The translations under genes and the position numbers were made by a program. The notes beneath the pieces were generated by a model that did no database searches, had not been told where the DNA came from, and saw only the letters and a program-made list of their open reading frames with translations. From the NCBI RefSeq assembly GCF_004217545.1, contig NZ_SHKY01000001.1, positions 6,014,001 through 6,078,000 on the forward strand: a stretch of DNA of 64,000 nt, in the 5' to 3' direction. Source of the DNA: Krasilnikovia cinnamomea. GTDB taxonomy: Bacteria; Actinomycetota; Actinomycetes; Mycobacteriales; Micromonosporaceae. The first letter of the stretch is position 1. Each line of letters opens with the position of its first letter. Below are positions 24,816-33,377 of this stretch, piece after piece.

Positions 24816-26030
24816 TCAGGGCAGAGTTACATAGCCGTGGCGTGCCTTCCAGAGGAAGTACTTCTCGAAGCCGAGCTTCATCAGATGTGCCTGCGGGCCA
24901 GGGATGAGCACGCCGTGCTTGCGGGGCGGCAGCATCTTGTCCGCGAGAATGATGACGCCGTTGTTGCCAGCGTCCATGACACAGACGGCCTTGATGTCGC
25001 CGAACGCCTTGGTATGCGCAGGCTCGGCGCCGCGGATCTGCGCGACGATGTTGGCGGCCGCAGTGTGCGCCATGACCTCGGTGGGGAAGCCGGTCTTCGG
25101 GATCCCCACCGGGGTGGGGGTCTGCCATGGAACGTCGACCGCAGCAGCCACCCCGACGGCGTAGACGTCGTCGTACTTCCGACTCTGATACGTGTCGCGC
25201 ACCGGAACGTACCCCTTGTCGTCGGAGAGTGTCCCGGTCCGGGCCACGACCTCCTGCCCGGCGAACGGCGGCACGATCATGGCGTACGAGAACGGGATCT
25301 CGGTGCCGTCACCCAGCACGACGGCGTCGGACGCCACGTGGTCGATCGGGCCACCGAGGTGGGCGTCGATGTTCTCCTTGCGTAGGAACATCTTCAACAA
25401 CGACTCGCCATGCGGCAGGCCGCCGATCCCGAAGTGACCGAGGAACGGCTCGGCGGAGACGTAGGTGAGCTTCACCCGCTTCTTGATGCCTGCCTTGCGC
25501 AGCTGGTGACTGATGTTGAACAGGAATTCGTACGCGGCGCCGAAGCAGCCGGCGCCCTGGGTGGCCGCGACGACCACGGGTCCGGGATCGTGCAGGAACC
25601 GCTGCCACGCCTCGCCTGCCTTGATCGCGTCCGGCAGGGTGGTGATGGTGACGGCGTTGTCGGCAAGGCCGGGAACGACGTCGAGGCGGTTGCGGTACCC
25701 GGTGGCGATCACCAGGTAGTCGTAGCGGTGGGTCGTGCCTGCCGGGCCGCCGGCGGCGACGGTCACGGTCCGGCGGTCCGGGTCGATCGCGGTGGCCCCG
25801 GCGTGAATGAACTCGATTCCGTGCCCCTCGAAGGTCGGCGCCACCGGGAAACTGATGTCCTCCGGGCGGCGCTTGCCGAAGGGCAGCCAGATCAGGCTGG
25901 GGTTGAACAGGAACCGGTCACTGGTGGACACGACCGTGACGTCGACGTCGCCGTGCAGCTCGTGCTTGACGGCGAGCGCTGCGGTGAGCCCGCCGAAGTT
26001 CGAGCCGAGGACGAGAACCTTCTTGCGCAT
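24816..26030 (-). CDS. sqr: Sulfide:quinone oxidoreductase
   Basis: 404 aa flavoprotein of the membrane surface that oxidises sulfide to persulfide/polysulfide and reduces quinone. FAD motif GSNFGG at 9-14, second dinucleotide motif VIATGYRNR near 107-115, and the redox cysteines Cys162 (GAGCFGAAYEF) and Cys350 (IKAVCVMDAGNNG). The C-terminal FEKYFLWKARHG segment is typical of SQR membrane attachment. The ATG at MRKKVLVLG is preferred; an upstream form adds 45 unconserved residues across the operator. It has its own ATACCC/GGGTAT operator and is the last gene of the leftward sulfur operon. Confidence 0.93.
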   Translation of the reverse strand: MRKKVLVLGSNFGGLTAALAVKHELHGDVDVTVVSTSDRFLFNPSLIWLPFGKRRPEDISFPVAPTFEGHGIEFIHAGATAIDPDRRTVTVAAGGPAGTTHRYDYLVIATGYRNRLDVVPGLADNAVTITTLPDAIKAGEAWQRFLHDPGPVVVAATQGAGCFGAAYEFLFNISHQLRKAGIKKRVKLTYVSAEPFLGHFGIGGLPHGESLLKMFLRKENIDAHLGGPIDHVASDAVVLGDGTEIPFSYAMIVPPFAGQEVVARTGTLSDDKGYVPVRDTYQSRKYDDVYAVGVAAAVDVPWQTPTPVGIPKTGFPTEVMAHTAAANIVAQIRGAEPAHTKAFGDIKAVCVMDAGNNGVIILADKMLPPRKHGVLIPGPQAHLMKLGFEKYFLWKARHGYVTLP

Positions 26031-26098
26031 CGCACACCTTCCGAGGTCCAGCACCGTGGCGGCCGACCGGATCGACCCTGGTCGCCCCGGTCGTCGCC

Positions 26099-26117
26099 TA
26101 TACCCCTGAGGGTATCC
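26099..26117. promoter_or_regulatory. CstR/CsoR-type operator before sqr
   Basis: Inverted repeat ATACCC-CTGA-GGGTAT about 70 bp upstream of the sqr ATG. It matches the other operators in this cluster. Confidence 0.75.
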
Positions 26118-26215
26118 AGGTGGCCGGGTGGACGTAGGGGCAGGAAGTCCCGTCAACTCCGGCACCTTGGCCGGCTCGGCGCAACGATTCCGTGATTTCC
26201 GAACGCCCTGGCTCT

Positions 26216-26386
26216 TCAGCGGCCGAAGAGCCGGTGGATGAGACTGCGGCGGGGCGCCGGTTCGTCGCTGTTATGTCCGGGACAACGTTGGCCGCTGGGC
26301 ACGGTTCGCATGATCTGGTCAACATGCTGGCCGCAGCCGGCCCAGGTGGTCTTCCCGCAGGTGCGGCAGGTTACTGATCGGCACAT
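26216..26386 (-). CDS. 56-aa Cys-rich small protein
   Basis: Reads MCRSVTCRTCGKTTWAGCGQ then HVDQIMRTVPSGQRCPGH, with a basic tail ending HRLFGR. It carries Cys at 2, 7, 10, 18 and 35 plus His21 and His38, with CxxC at 7-10, suggesting a zinc ribbon or redox-active site. A clear AAGGAG ribosome site precedes the ATG. It lies 27 nt after the rhodanese lipoprotein gene in the persulfide operon. I recall similar short proteins in other actinobacteria but know no function. In this context a metal- or persulfide-binding role is a guess. Confidence 0.8.
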   Translation of the reverse strand: MCRSVTCRTCGKTTWAGCGQHVDQIMRTVPSGQRCPGHNSDEPAPRRSLIHRLFGR

Positions 26387-26413
26387 GGCAGTCTCCTTGG
26401 TGGGTTGCGGTGG

Positions 26414-26782
26414 TCAGGCGGTGGGGACGCCGGCGGACTTGAGCTGGTCGTATCCGCCGCCGTTGACGAGGTCGGTGAAGCCCAGGTCCCGCATGCTGGT
26501 GATGGCGGCTTCGGCACGGTGGCCGGAGCGGCAGTAGACGAGGTACTTTCCGGACCGGTCGAACCGGCCGACCTCCGACGCGAAGGCCGGCGACTGCACG
26601 TCGAGGTTGAGGGCGTTCCGCAGGTGGCCCCCGGCGAACTCGGCCGGGGTGCGTACGTCGATCAGCGTTCGTGCCGCGGCCTGGTCGACGATCGCCGGGG
26701 TGGTGTCGGAGCAGCCGGCCGTGGCGGCGAGCAGGCTCGCGCTCATGGCGAGGGTGGCGGCGACGCGTGGTCGTGGGTTCAT
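26414..26782 (-). CDS. Secreted rhodanese-domain lipoprotein
   Basis: 122 aa with a lipoprotein signal (hydrophobic 8-20, lipobox LLAATAGC, lipidated Cys24) and one rhodanese domain with active-site loop CRSGHR. It should transfer sulfane sulfur on the outer face of the membrane. RBS CAGGAG upstream. It lies 25 nt after the persulfide dioxygenase gene. Confidence 0.92.
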   Translation of the reverse strand: MNPRPRVAATLAMSASLLAATAGCSDTTPAIVDQAAARTLIDVRTPAEFAGGHLRNALNLDVQSPAFASEVGRFDRSGKYLVYCRSGHRAEAAITSMRDLGFTDLVNGGGYDQLKSAGVPTA

Positions 26783-26807
26783 CGTGGCTCCTGAGGGATG
26801 CGTGGGG

Positions 26808-28193
26808 TCAGGCTGTGGTGGGGTGGAGCATGGTGTGCCAGGCGTTGTAGCCGCCGATGAGGTCGGAGACGTCGGGGTGGTCGTGGGCGCGCAGCAGGCT
26901 GGCGGCGACCGAGGAGCGGTAGCCGCCGGCGCAGTGCACGACGACGGGCCGGTCGGCGGGGATGTCCTTGAGGCGGTGGGGTAGTTCGGCGAGCGGGATG
27001 TGCAAGGATCCGGCGATCGATCCGCCGTCGCGTTCGGCGGCGTTACGTACGTCGAGCACCACCGGCGGGCTGGGCTGCCGCAATGCCGCGTGTAGGTCGG
27101 GCACGGTGAGCCGGCTGGCCGGTACCACCTGGTCGGCCAGTTCGGTGAGGCTGGTTTCGGGGTCGGTGAGGTAGCCGGTGACGGTGTCGAAGCCGACGCG
27201 GGCCAGCCGCAGGACGGTCTCGGCGGCCTGCTCGGGTGCGGCGACGACCAGGAGTTGCCGCCCGGGTGCGATGACCGTGCCGGCGGTTTCGGCGAAGCGC
27301 CCGTCGGCCGGGACGTTGACCGAGCCGCGTATGTGTCCGGCCGCGAATTCCTGCGGGTCGCGGGCGTCGACGACGAGTGCGCCCGCGGCGCGGGCTGCGG
27401 TGAACTCTGCGGTGCTCAGGGCACGGGGTGCCGTGGCGGGGTCGAGCAGCGCGTGAGACTGGCGGTTGAGGGCGGCGTCGTAGGCGAAGTAGCCGGGCGC
27501 GGCGGGTTGGCCGCCGGTGACCAGGGTCAGGAACTGCTCGACGTCCATCGGAACGCAGGCGTAGTTGGTGCGGCGCTGTTCACCGATGGTGGACTGCCGC
27601 TCGGTGGACAGATTCTTGCCGCAGGCGGACCCGGCGCCGTGGGCGGGGAACACCCGCACCGCGTCGGGCAGGCCCATCAGCTTGCGTTGCACGCTGTCGT
27701 AGAGCATGCGGCCCAGTTCGTCGGCGGTGACACCGGCGGAGGCGAGTAGGTCGGGGCGGCCGACGTCGCCGATGAACAGGGCGTCGCCGGTGAGCACGCC
27801 GTAGGGCACGGTGTCGTGGGGGTGTTCGTAGACGAGCACGCTGATCGACTCCGGCGTGTGCCCCGGCGTTTCCATGATCTCCAGGGTGATCTCGCCGAGG
27901 CTGATGCGGTCGCCGTCGGCGAGTTTGCGGATGTCGTATTCGGTGTCGGCGCGTCGTCCGTAGCCGATCCAGGCGCCGGTGGCGGCGGCGACCTCCAGGT
28001 GCCCGGCGACGAAGTCGGCGTGGAAGTGGGTGTTGATCACCCCTTCGATGTGCAGCCCGTGCGCCTGGGCGTCGGCGAGGTACTCGGCGATGTCGCGGCG
28101 CGGGTCGACCAGTACGGCCCGTCCGGTGCTCTCGTCGGCGATCAGGTACGACGCCTGCGACAGGCAGTCGAGGTAGTACTGCGTGAACAACAT
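26808..28193 (-). CDS. Persulfide dioxygenase-rhodanese fusion (CstB-like)
   Basis: 461 aa. Metallo-beta-lactamase domain with THFHAD (His56, His58, Asp60), TPGHTPES and GDALFIGDVGRPDL motifs typical of ETHE1-type persulfide dioxygenases. It is followed by an inactive rhodanese domain (no Cys in VVAAPEQ, about 350) and an active one with catalytic Cys421 in HCAGGYRS. This three-part layout is that of Staphylococcus aureus CstB, which turns persulfides into thiosulfate. First gene of the leftward sulfur operon, behind a perfect ATACCCC/GGGGTAT palindrome. Confidence 0.93.
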   Translation of the reverse strand: MLFTQYYLDCLSQASYLIADESTGRAVLVDPRRDIAEYLADAQAHGLHIEGVINTHFHADFVAGHLEVAAATGAWIGYGRRADTEYDIRKLADGDRISLGEITLEIMETPGHTPESISVLVYEHPHDTVPYGVLTGDALFIGDVGRPDLLASAGVTADELGRMLYDSVQRKLMGLPDAVRVFPAHGAGSACGKNLSTERQSTIGEQRRTNYACVPMDVEQFLTLVTGGQPAAPGYFAYDAALNRQSHALLDPATAPRALSTAEFTAARAAGALVVDARDPQEFAAGHIRGSVNVPADGRFAETAGTVIAPGRQLLVVAAPEQAAETVLRLARVGFDTVTGYLTDPETSLTELADQVVPASRLTVPDLHAALRQPSPPVVLDVRNAAERDGGSIAGSLHIPLAELPHRLKDIPADRPVVVHCAGGYRSSVAASLLRAHDHPDVSDLIGGYNAWHTMLHPTTA

Positions 28194-28270
28194 GCCCTAT
28201 CCCTTCAGAGTTCGGCGTTTCGGCTGCTCGGCCGGCGGAGCTGGTTCGTGACCGCCAACCTCAGTATCGG

Positions 28271-28286
28271 ATACCCCCAGGGGTAT
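28271..28286. promoter_or_regulatory. CstR-type operator before the persulfide dioxygenase operon
   Basis: ATACCCCCAGGGGTAT, a perfect 16-bp palindrome 78 nt upstream of the leftward dioxygenase start. Confidence 0.8.
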
Positions 28287-28326
28287 ATGAGTCAACGATA
28301 GCTGCCGCCGCTGCCATTGTCAGCGG

Positions 28327-28341
28327 AACCCCCGGGGGTAT
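28327..28341. promoter_or_regulatory. CstR-type operator, half-degenerate
   Basis: AACCCCCGGGGGTAT lies between the two strong palindromes of the divergent promoter region. The left outer bases deviate. Confidence 0.55.
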
Positions 28342-28370
28342 CGCTTGGCTCACATGACGTTCCCGAAACC

Positions 28371-28386
28371 ATACCCCCCGGGGTAT
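28371..28386. promoter_or_regulatory. CstR-type operator before the thioredoxin operon
   Basis: ATACCCCCCGGGGTAT, about 42 nt upstream of the thioredoxin ATG, where it would overlap the promoter. Confidence 0.8.
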
Positions 28387-28427
28387 CGTGGCTTCGTCGA
28401 CAACCCGACCAGCCTGTGGAGGCGATG

Positions 28428-28802
28428 ATGGCAAGCCTGACCTTGACCAGGGACTCTTTCGAGCAGACGGTCACCGACAACCCGATCGTGCTGGTGGACT
28501 TCTGGGCTGGCTGGTGCGGGCCGTGCCGCAGCTTCGCGCCGGTCTTCGAACGTGCCAGCGAGCAGCACCCGGACATCGTGTTCGGCAAGGTCGACACCGA
28601 GGCCGAGCAGGCGCTGGCCGTGGCCGCGCGGATCACCTCGATCCCGACTCTGATGGTGTTCCGCGACGGCGTGCTGGTCTTCTCCCAGCCCGGGGCACTC
28701 CCGGCGGCCGCTCTCGAACAAGTGATCCGCGGCGTCCGCGACCTCGACATGACCGAGGTCCGGGCCGCCCTCGCCGAGCGCACCGCCGCCACGCCGGCCT
28801 GA
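28428..28802 (+). CDS. Thioredoxin
   Basis: 124 aa with the canonical active site WCGPC (Cys30, Cys33) and the cis-Pro region SIPTLMVF. Start: the second of two adjacent ATG codons, 5 nt after GGAGG; longer in-frame readings run through the operators. It leads the rightward operon with the membrane rhodanese and exporter, and would reduce protein persulfides and disulfides formed during sulfide stress. Confidence 0.93.
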   Translation: MASLTLTRDSFEQTVTDNPIVLVDFWAGWCGPCRSFAPVFERASEQHPDIVFGKVDTEAEQALAVAARITSIPTLMVFRDGVLVFSQPGALPAAALEQVIRGVRDLDMTEVRAALAERTAATPA

Positions 28803-28863
28803 CCCCACCCCGCCATCCTCAGGGCACCCACACGCTTCCCCGACTCAGGAGAGTTCCGCCCCC

Positions 28864-29448
28864 ATGAGCAACACCGGCAGCCCCACCACGCTCGACGTCG
28901 CCACCCTGAAAGAACTCGTCGCGGCCGATGACGCGCCCCGGCTGATCGACGTGCGCACCCCCGCGGAGTTCGAGACCGCGCACATCCCCGGCTCCTACAA
29001 CGTGCCGCTGGACCTGCTGCGGGAACACCGCGACGAACTCCGGCACCACCTCGACGAGCAGGTCGTGCTGGTCTGCCGCTCCGGACAACGCGCCACCCAG
29101 GCCGAACAAGGGCTCAGCATCGCCGGACTGCCGAACCTGCGGGTCCTGCAAGGCGGCATCACCGCCTGGCAGGCGGCCGGCGCGCCGGTCACCACCGGTA
29201 CTCCCCGCTGGGACCTGGAACGACAGGTCCGCCTCGTCGCCGGCGGCATCGTTCTTTCGGCCGTACTGGCTAGTGTCGCGTTCGAATCGGCCAAGTGGAT
29301 CGCCGCGCTGATCGGCGGCGGGCTCGCCGTCGCCGCGCTCACTAACACCTGTGCCATGGGCATGCTCCTGGCCAGACTGCCCTACAACCGCGGTCCCCGG
29401 ACCGACCTCGACCAGGTGGTCGCCGTCCTGAGCGAAGACCCGCGGTAG
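28864..29448 (+). CDS. Rhodanese with C-terminal membrane domain (DUF2892-like)
   Basis: 194 aa: rhodanese domain at about 10-115 with catalytic loop CRSGQR, then two hydrophobic segments (about 125-142 and 148-172) as in DUF2892 proteins, placing the sulfurtransferase at the inner face of the membrane. It lies 61 nt after the thioredoxin stop. Related fusions accompany CstR-type regulons in other bacteria. Confidence 0.9.
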   Translation: MSNTGSPTTLDVATLKELVAADDAPRLIDVRTPAEFETAHIPGSYNVPLDLLREHRDELRHHLDEQVVLVCRSGQRATQAEQGLSIAGLPNLRVLQGGITAWQAAGAPVTTGTPRWDLERQVRLVAGGIVLSAVLASVAFESAKWIAALIGGGLAVAALTNTCAMGMLLARLPYNRGPRTDLDQVVAVLSEDPR

Positions 29449-29534
29449 GCGCCGGTGTGCAACGACAACACCGCAGCGTGGTCGGCCCGCCCGGGCCGGC
29501 CACCGGTCGGCGACCCGCATCCCGGGGACCCGTC

Positions 29535-30293
29535 ATGAGCGCGGCGATCGGGTTCGGCGCGCTCATCGGGGTCCTGCTCGGCCTGCTCGGCGGCGGCGGA
29601 TCCATCCTCGCCGTCCCCGCCCTCGTTTACGGCGCCGGCCAACCCCTCGCGGCGGCCGTGCCGACCTCGCTGCTGGTCGTCGGGATCTCGTCAGCCACCG
29701 CTCTTCTTCCGCGGCTGCGTGCGGGCCTGGTGCAGTGGCGCATCGCCGGCATCGTCGGCGCCACCGGCGCTGCCGCCGCCTTCGCCGGCGCCGCGGTCAA
29801 CCACCTGCTCGACCCGCGCATCGTGCTCGTCGGATTCGCCGCCCTGATGGTCGCCGCCGGCTTACGCATGCTGCGCGAGACCGGTGACAGCGGGGGTGAC
29901 TGCGCCCTGCCCGGCGGCGGCATCAACTGGCGCGGCTGCCTGCCCAAATCCATCGGCACCGGCATCGCCGTCGGCTTCCTCACCGGCCTGTTCGGCGTCG
30001 GCGGCGGCTTCCTCATCATCCCCGCCCTCGTCCTGCTCCTCGGCCTGGACATGCCCGCCGCCGTCGCCACGTCACTGGTCATCATCGTGATCAACTCGGC
30101 TGCGGGGTTCGCCGCGCACGCCGGCGACGCGGCCATCGACTACCGCATCGCCGCCGCCTTCACCCTGACCGCCATCGCCGGGTCACTCGCGGCCGCCCGG
30201 ATCGCCTCCCGGATACCCACCCGGCGCCTGCAACGCCTCTTCGCCTACCTGGTCCTCGCCGTCGCCGCGTTCGTCATCATCCGAACGATCTAA
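29535..30293 (+). CDS. TauE/SafE family sulfur-anion exporter
   Basis: 252 aa, nearly all transmembrane, with the two-fold repeat of the family: LIGVLLGLLGGGGSILAVPAL near the start and GFLTGLFGVGGGFLIIPALV in the second half. It likely exports sulfite, thiosulfate or a related anion made by the dioxygenase-rhodanese enzymes. The ATG at MSAAIGFG follows GGGGA; an earlier in-frame start adds 26 unconserved residues. Confidence 0.9.
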   Translation: MSAAIGFGALIGVLLGLLGGGGSILAVPALVYGAGQPLAAAVPTSLLVVGISSATALLPRLRAGLVQWRIAGIVGATGAAAAFAGAAVNHLLDPRIVLVGFAALMVAAGLRMLRETGDSGGDCALPGGGINWRGCLPKSIGTGIAVGFLTGLFGVGGGFLIIPALVLLLGLDMPAAVATSLVIIVINSAAGFAAHAGDAAIDYRIAAAFTLTAIAGSLAAARIASRIPTRRLQRLFAYLVLAVAAFVIIRTI

Positions 30294-30360
30294 GAAGACC
30301 ACCAGAGCCGGCGCTCACCGGACACACGACGACGAGCACTGCCCACACCGAGCTCACGGG

Positions 30361-30630
30361 TCAGGCCAGCGAGAGGAACAACTTCTCCAACTGGGCCACG
30401 TCGATTGCCTGCTCTTCACCGGACTCCTGGGCGGTGACGCACTGCCGCAGCCCGGCGGCGATGATCTTGAAGCCGGCGCGGTCGAGCGCCCGGGACACCG
30501 CGGCGAGCTGGGTCACCACATCGGCGCAGTCGCGGCCGGATTCCAGCATGGCGATCACGCCGCGGATCTGGCCCTCGGCGCGGCGCAGCCGCTTGATGAC
30601 ATCGCCCACCGCGTCAGCGTCGATCTCCAC
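30361..30630 (-). CDS. cstR: CsoR-family persulfide-sensing repressor (CstR type)
   Basis: 89 aa, DUF156/CsoR four-helix fold. The two conserved cysteines are present (Cys35 in GRDCADVV, Cys64 in LRQCV). The His that binds copper in CsoR (four residues before the second Cys) is Gly60, which argues against copper and for CstR-type persulfide sensing. GTG start after GGAGGAGACGAGC. A matching operator 33-48 bp upstream implies autoregulation. Convergent with the exporter gene. Confidence 0.9.
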   Translation of the reverse strand: MEIDADAVGDVIKRLRRAEGQIRGVIAMLESGRDCADVVTQLAAVSRALDRAGFKIIAAGLRQCVTAQESGEEQAIDVAQLEKLFLSLA

Positions 30631-30662
30631 GCTCGTCTCCTCCGTGTGTTTGACCTAGCAAT

Positions 30663-30678
30663 ATACCCCACGGGGTAC
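30663..30678. promoter_or_regulatory. CstR-type operator before cstR
   Basis: ATACCCCACGGGGTAC, same palindrome as in front of the sulfur operons. It lies in the cstR promoter region. Confidence 0.75.
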
Positions 30679-30705
30679 CTGTCTCGCGACGCGGTCGCAG
30701 ACTGG

Positions 30706-32976
30706 TCAGGCTGTTCGCGGCGCCGTACCGCATGGCGTCGCGGCGGCGGGAGCTCGGTGGTGGAGCAGGCGGGCAGTTGCGACCGGTGCGGGCGTGGTGG
30801 GCAGGGCACGTGGCGCCGCGTGCGAATCCGGCAGGCTGGTCAGGGTGGCGGTGGCGGGCAGGGTGAAGGTGAAGCGGGAGCCGCCGCCCGGGTTGTCCTC
30901 GGCCGTGATGGTGCCGCCGTGGCGGGTGACGATGCGCTGGCAGATGGCCAGGCCCAGTCCGGTGCCCGTGTAGGTGGCGCCCGGGTGGGCGCGGTGGAAG
31001 CTGTCGAAGATGGCGTCGTGCTGCCCGGCCGGGATGCCGATGCCGTTGTCCGCGATCGTGACCTGCACTCTGCCGTCGAGTGGGGTGCTGGTCACTCGTA
31101 CGTGCGGGGTGACACCGGGCGCGGTGTACTTGATGGCGTTGCCGATCAGGTTCTCCAGCAGCTGCCGGACGGCGCCGGCATCGGCGTGTACCGGGTGGAG
31201 CCGGCCCAGAGCGACCTGCGGCACCGGCTGGCCGGCCGCCGTCGCGGCGTCGGCGCGGCCGGCGGCGACATCGGTGACCATGCCGGTCAGGTCGACCGTG
31301 GCGGGCGCCAGGTCGGCGTCGCCGGCCGCGGTGTAGGCGAGCAGGTCGTTGATGAGCCCGCGCATGCGCGCGGCGGCGCGTGCCACGCGGGCGAGGCCGT
31401 CGCGCGCGAGGCCGATGGCGGGCTGATCGGCGTCCAGCGCGTCGGTGGCCGTCTCGGTCCAGCCCTCGACCGTGGTCAACGGGCTCTGCAGGTCGTGCGC
31501 GACGACTCCGGCGAATTGGGTGAGCTGGTCGCGGTGGCGGCGTTCGGCGGTGACGTCGTGGTAGAGCACCACCGCGTTGCGGGTGCCGTCGCAGCCGGGT
31601 AGCGGGGTCGCGGATACCCGCAGGACGCGGACGTCGCGGCCCTGCGGGTCGGTGAACAGCAGGTCGACGGGGTCGACCTGCTGGCCGGCCAGGGCTCGAG
31701 CCGGTGGTAGCGCCTGAGCGGTGATCGGGCTGCCGTCGAGGTGATGTACCCGGGTCTGCATGTCGCGTATGGTGCCGGCAGGCCCGAGCAGGCGGACACC
31801 GGCGGGGTTGCGCAGCAGGACTGTGCCGTCGGCATCGACCAGGGACAGGCCGTCGGCCATGGAGTCGATGATGGCGCTCAGCAGCGCGGCGTGTCGGGCC
31901 TGTTCTTTCTCCTTGGTGGTCAGTTCGGCCACCAGCGCGGCGCGTTCGTCACGGCCGAGGGCGAGGGCCAGGCCGACGGCGGCGATCAGTACGACGTACA
32001 GCTGGGCGAGCAGGGCACGGGTCTGCGGGTCGGTGACGGCGGCCATCGGGCCCACACCGTGCACGGTGAACCCGACGACCGCAGCCCCGAAGATCAGGTG
32101 GTGGGCGACCACGAACCCGGTGCGCAGCCGGACGGCGGCCCATACGGTCAACGCGATCAGCGGGAACGCCAGCGGCAGATTGCCGTCGAAGACGAACCCG
32201 AGCAGATAGGCGGTCACGGAGCAGATCGTGACGGCGAGGTACTCGACGACGCGCCCGGTGGGCATGTCCCGCAGCGCCCGGTCCGTGGCCCGCCACCATC
32301 CAGCCAGCGATCCATGCCGGGCCCGGAAACCTGTGACGGCGGGACCGAACCACAGTCCGGCGGTGCCCAGGACGAAGATTCCGGCGACCTGCCGGGCCAT
32401 CCAGTCCGCCACCATCAGCCACGAGGCCGGCCCGCCGGCGACCCACAGACCGGTCAGGCCCACCGCCCCGCTCGCGGCGGCGGCGGCGAGGGTCGCGCCG
32501 AGCACGTAGGCCAGGTCGCGCGGCGCGGACAACCGGGCGCTGCCACCAGCGCCCCACAGGAACGGCCGCCAGCGTCCCAGCAGCCACACGAACACCATCG
32601 CCTGCACCAGGTTGGCCCCCGCCAGCACCGCGCTCGGCATCAGGGCGATCCCGGTCGCCGCGTTGCCCACCAGGGCGATCACGGTGAGCGCGCACACGTC
32701 CACCCACCGCGTGCGGGAACGGCGCTGAACGCTGAACCACACCACCGCGACACCTGCGGCGGGCCACACCAGCGCCAGGCCGCTGCCCTCGATGACGGTC
32801 ATCCGCCCGACCACCAGCGCGACCGCGTACACAGCCGCGAACCCCGCGGTACGTGCCAGCGACACCCGCAGGCGTACCAGCCCACCCCCGGCCCCGTACG
32901 ACGTCGTGTCCGAGCGCGCCACACGGGCGCCGTCCGAAGGTGTGGCTGCCGTGCTGGGTGCGCTGGTGCGCTCCAC
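30706..32976 (-). CDS. MASE1-PAS histidine kinase (orphan)
   Basis: 756 aa. About eight hydrophobic segments in residues 40-350 form a MASE1-like sensor (LALVWPAAGVAVVWF near 70). Next come a coiled linker, a PAS domain at about 370-490, a HisKA domain with phospho-acceptor His in VVAHDLQSPLTTVEGW, and HATPase motifs NLIGNAIKYTAPG, DNGIGIPAG and TGTGLGLAIC. GTG start. No response regulator gene is adjacent, so its partner lies elsewhere. The C-terminal 40 residues are Ala/Pro-rich and unconserved. Confidence 0.92.
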   Translation of the reverse strand: MERTSAPSTAATPSDGARVARSDTTSYGAGGGLVRLRVSLARTAGFAAVYAVALVVGRMTVIEGSGLALVWPAAGVAVVWFSVQRRSRTRWVDVCALTVIALVGNAATGIALMPSAVLAGANLVQAMVFVWLLGRWRPFLWGAGGSARLSAPRDLAYVLGATLAAAAASGAVGLTGLWVAGGPASWLMVADWMARQVAGIFVLGTAGLWFGPAVTGFRARHGSLAGWWRATDRALRDMPTGRVVEYLAVTICSVTAYLLGFVFDGNLPLAFPLIALTVWAAVRLRTGFVVAHHLIFGAAVVGFTVHGVGPMAAVTDPQTRALLAQLYVVLIAAVGLALALGRDERAALVAELTTKEKEQARHAALLSAIIDSMADGLSLVDADGTVLLRNPAGVRLLGPAGTIRDMQTRVHHLDGSPITAQALPPARALAGQQVDPVDLLFTDPQGRDVRVLRVSATPLPGCDGTRNAVVLYHDVTAERRHRDQLTQFAGVVAHDLQSPLTTVEGWTETATDALDADQPAIGLARDGLARVARAAARMRGLINDLLAYTAAGDADLAPATVDLTGMVTDVAAGRADAATAAGQPVPQVALGRLHPVHADAGAVRQLLENLIGNAIKYTAPGVTPHVRVTSTPLDGRVQVTIADNGIGIPAGQHDAIFDSFHRAHPGATYTGTGLGLAICQRIVTRHGGTITAEDNPGGGSRFTFTLPATATLTSLPDSHAAPRALPTTPAPVATARLLHHRAPAAATPCGTAPRTA

Positions 32977-33377
32977 GTGAAGTCCCCGTTCCGGCCCGCC
33001 TCGTCAGGCCCACACTCAAGATTCGGAGACCATGGGTGTGGTCCCGATGCGGCGCGGTTGTCACAAAGGTGCAGCTCATCCCTTCAGCCGGCCACGTCAC
33101 CGAGACAGGCGACCGCGGGCTGCCGAACAGCCGACGGCATGCCCTAGGGCTGATCGTTCTCGGCTGCTGGACCGGGTCGGTGATCACCGGACTCCGCCGA
33201 CCGAGCCGAGTGGTCACTCTGAAGAGGGCTACCGCTGCTTGCCCGGGCTGGTCGGTCGAGGCTTCAGCGGTCGAGGCGGGCCGCGTACACGTCAGGGGTG
33301 CCGTCTTGGTCGGCGTTCACGCCTTGCTCGGCATGGATGCGCCGTACGCCCGGTTACGCGGCCGGCGTGTACCCCAA
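32977..33377. other. 401-bp region without an intact gene
   Basis: Between the histidine kinase and the AraC-type gene, both leftward. The only coding-like scrap, on the minus strand from 33355 to 33264, reads RRIHAEQGVNADQDGTPDVY and ends AARLDR plus stop. It resembles the end of an EF-hand or FG-GAP-type protein (D-x-D-G-x-x-D) but has no start of its own. It may be a gene remnant or chance. Nothing else stands out. Confidence 0.4.

Noticed and set aside
30361..30630. Copper-sensing CsoR
   Set aside because: The copper His is Gly60 and no copper exporter or chaperone gene is near; the neighbourhood is sulfur metabolism.
33264..33355. Calcium-binding protein end as a real gene
   Set aside because: Only about 28 codons with no start or ribosome site; reported only as content of the intergenic region.
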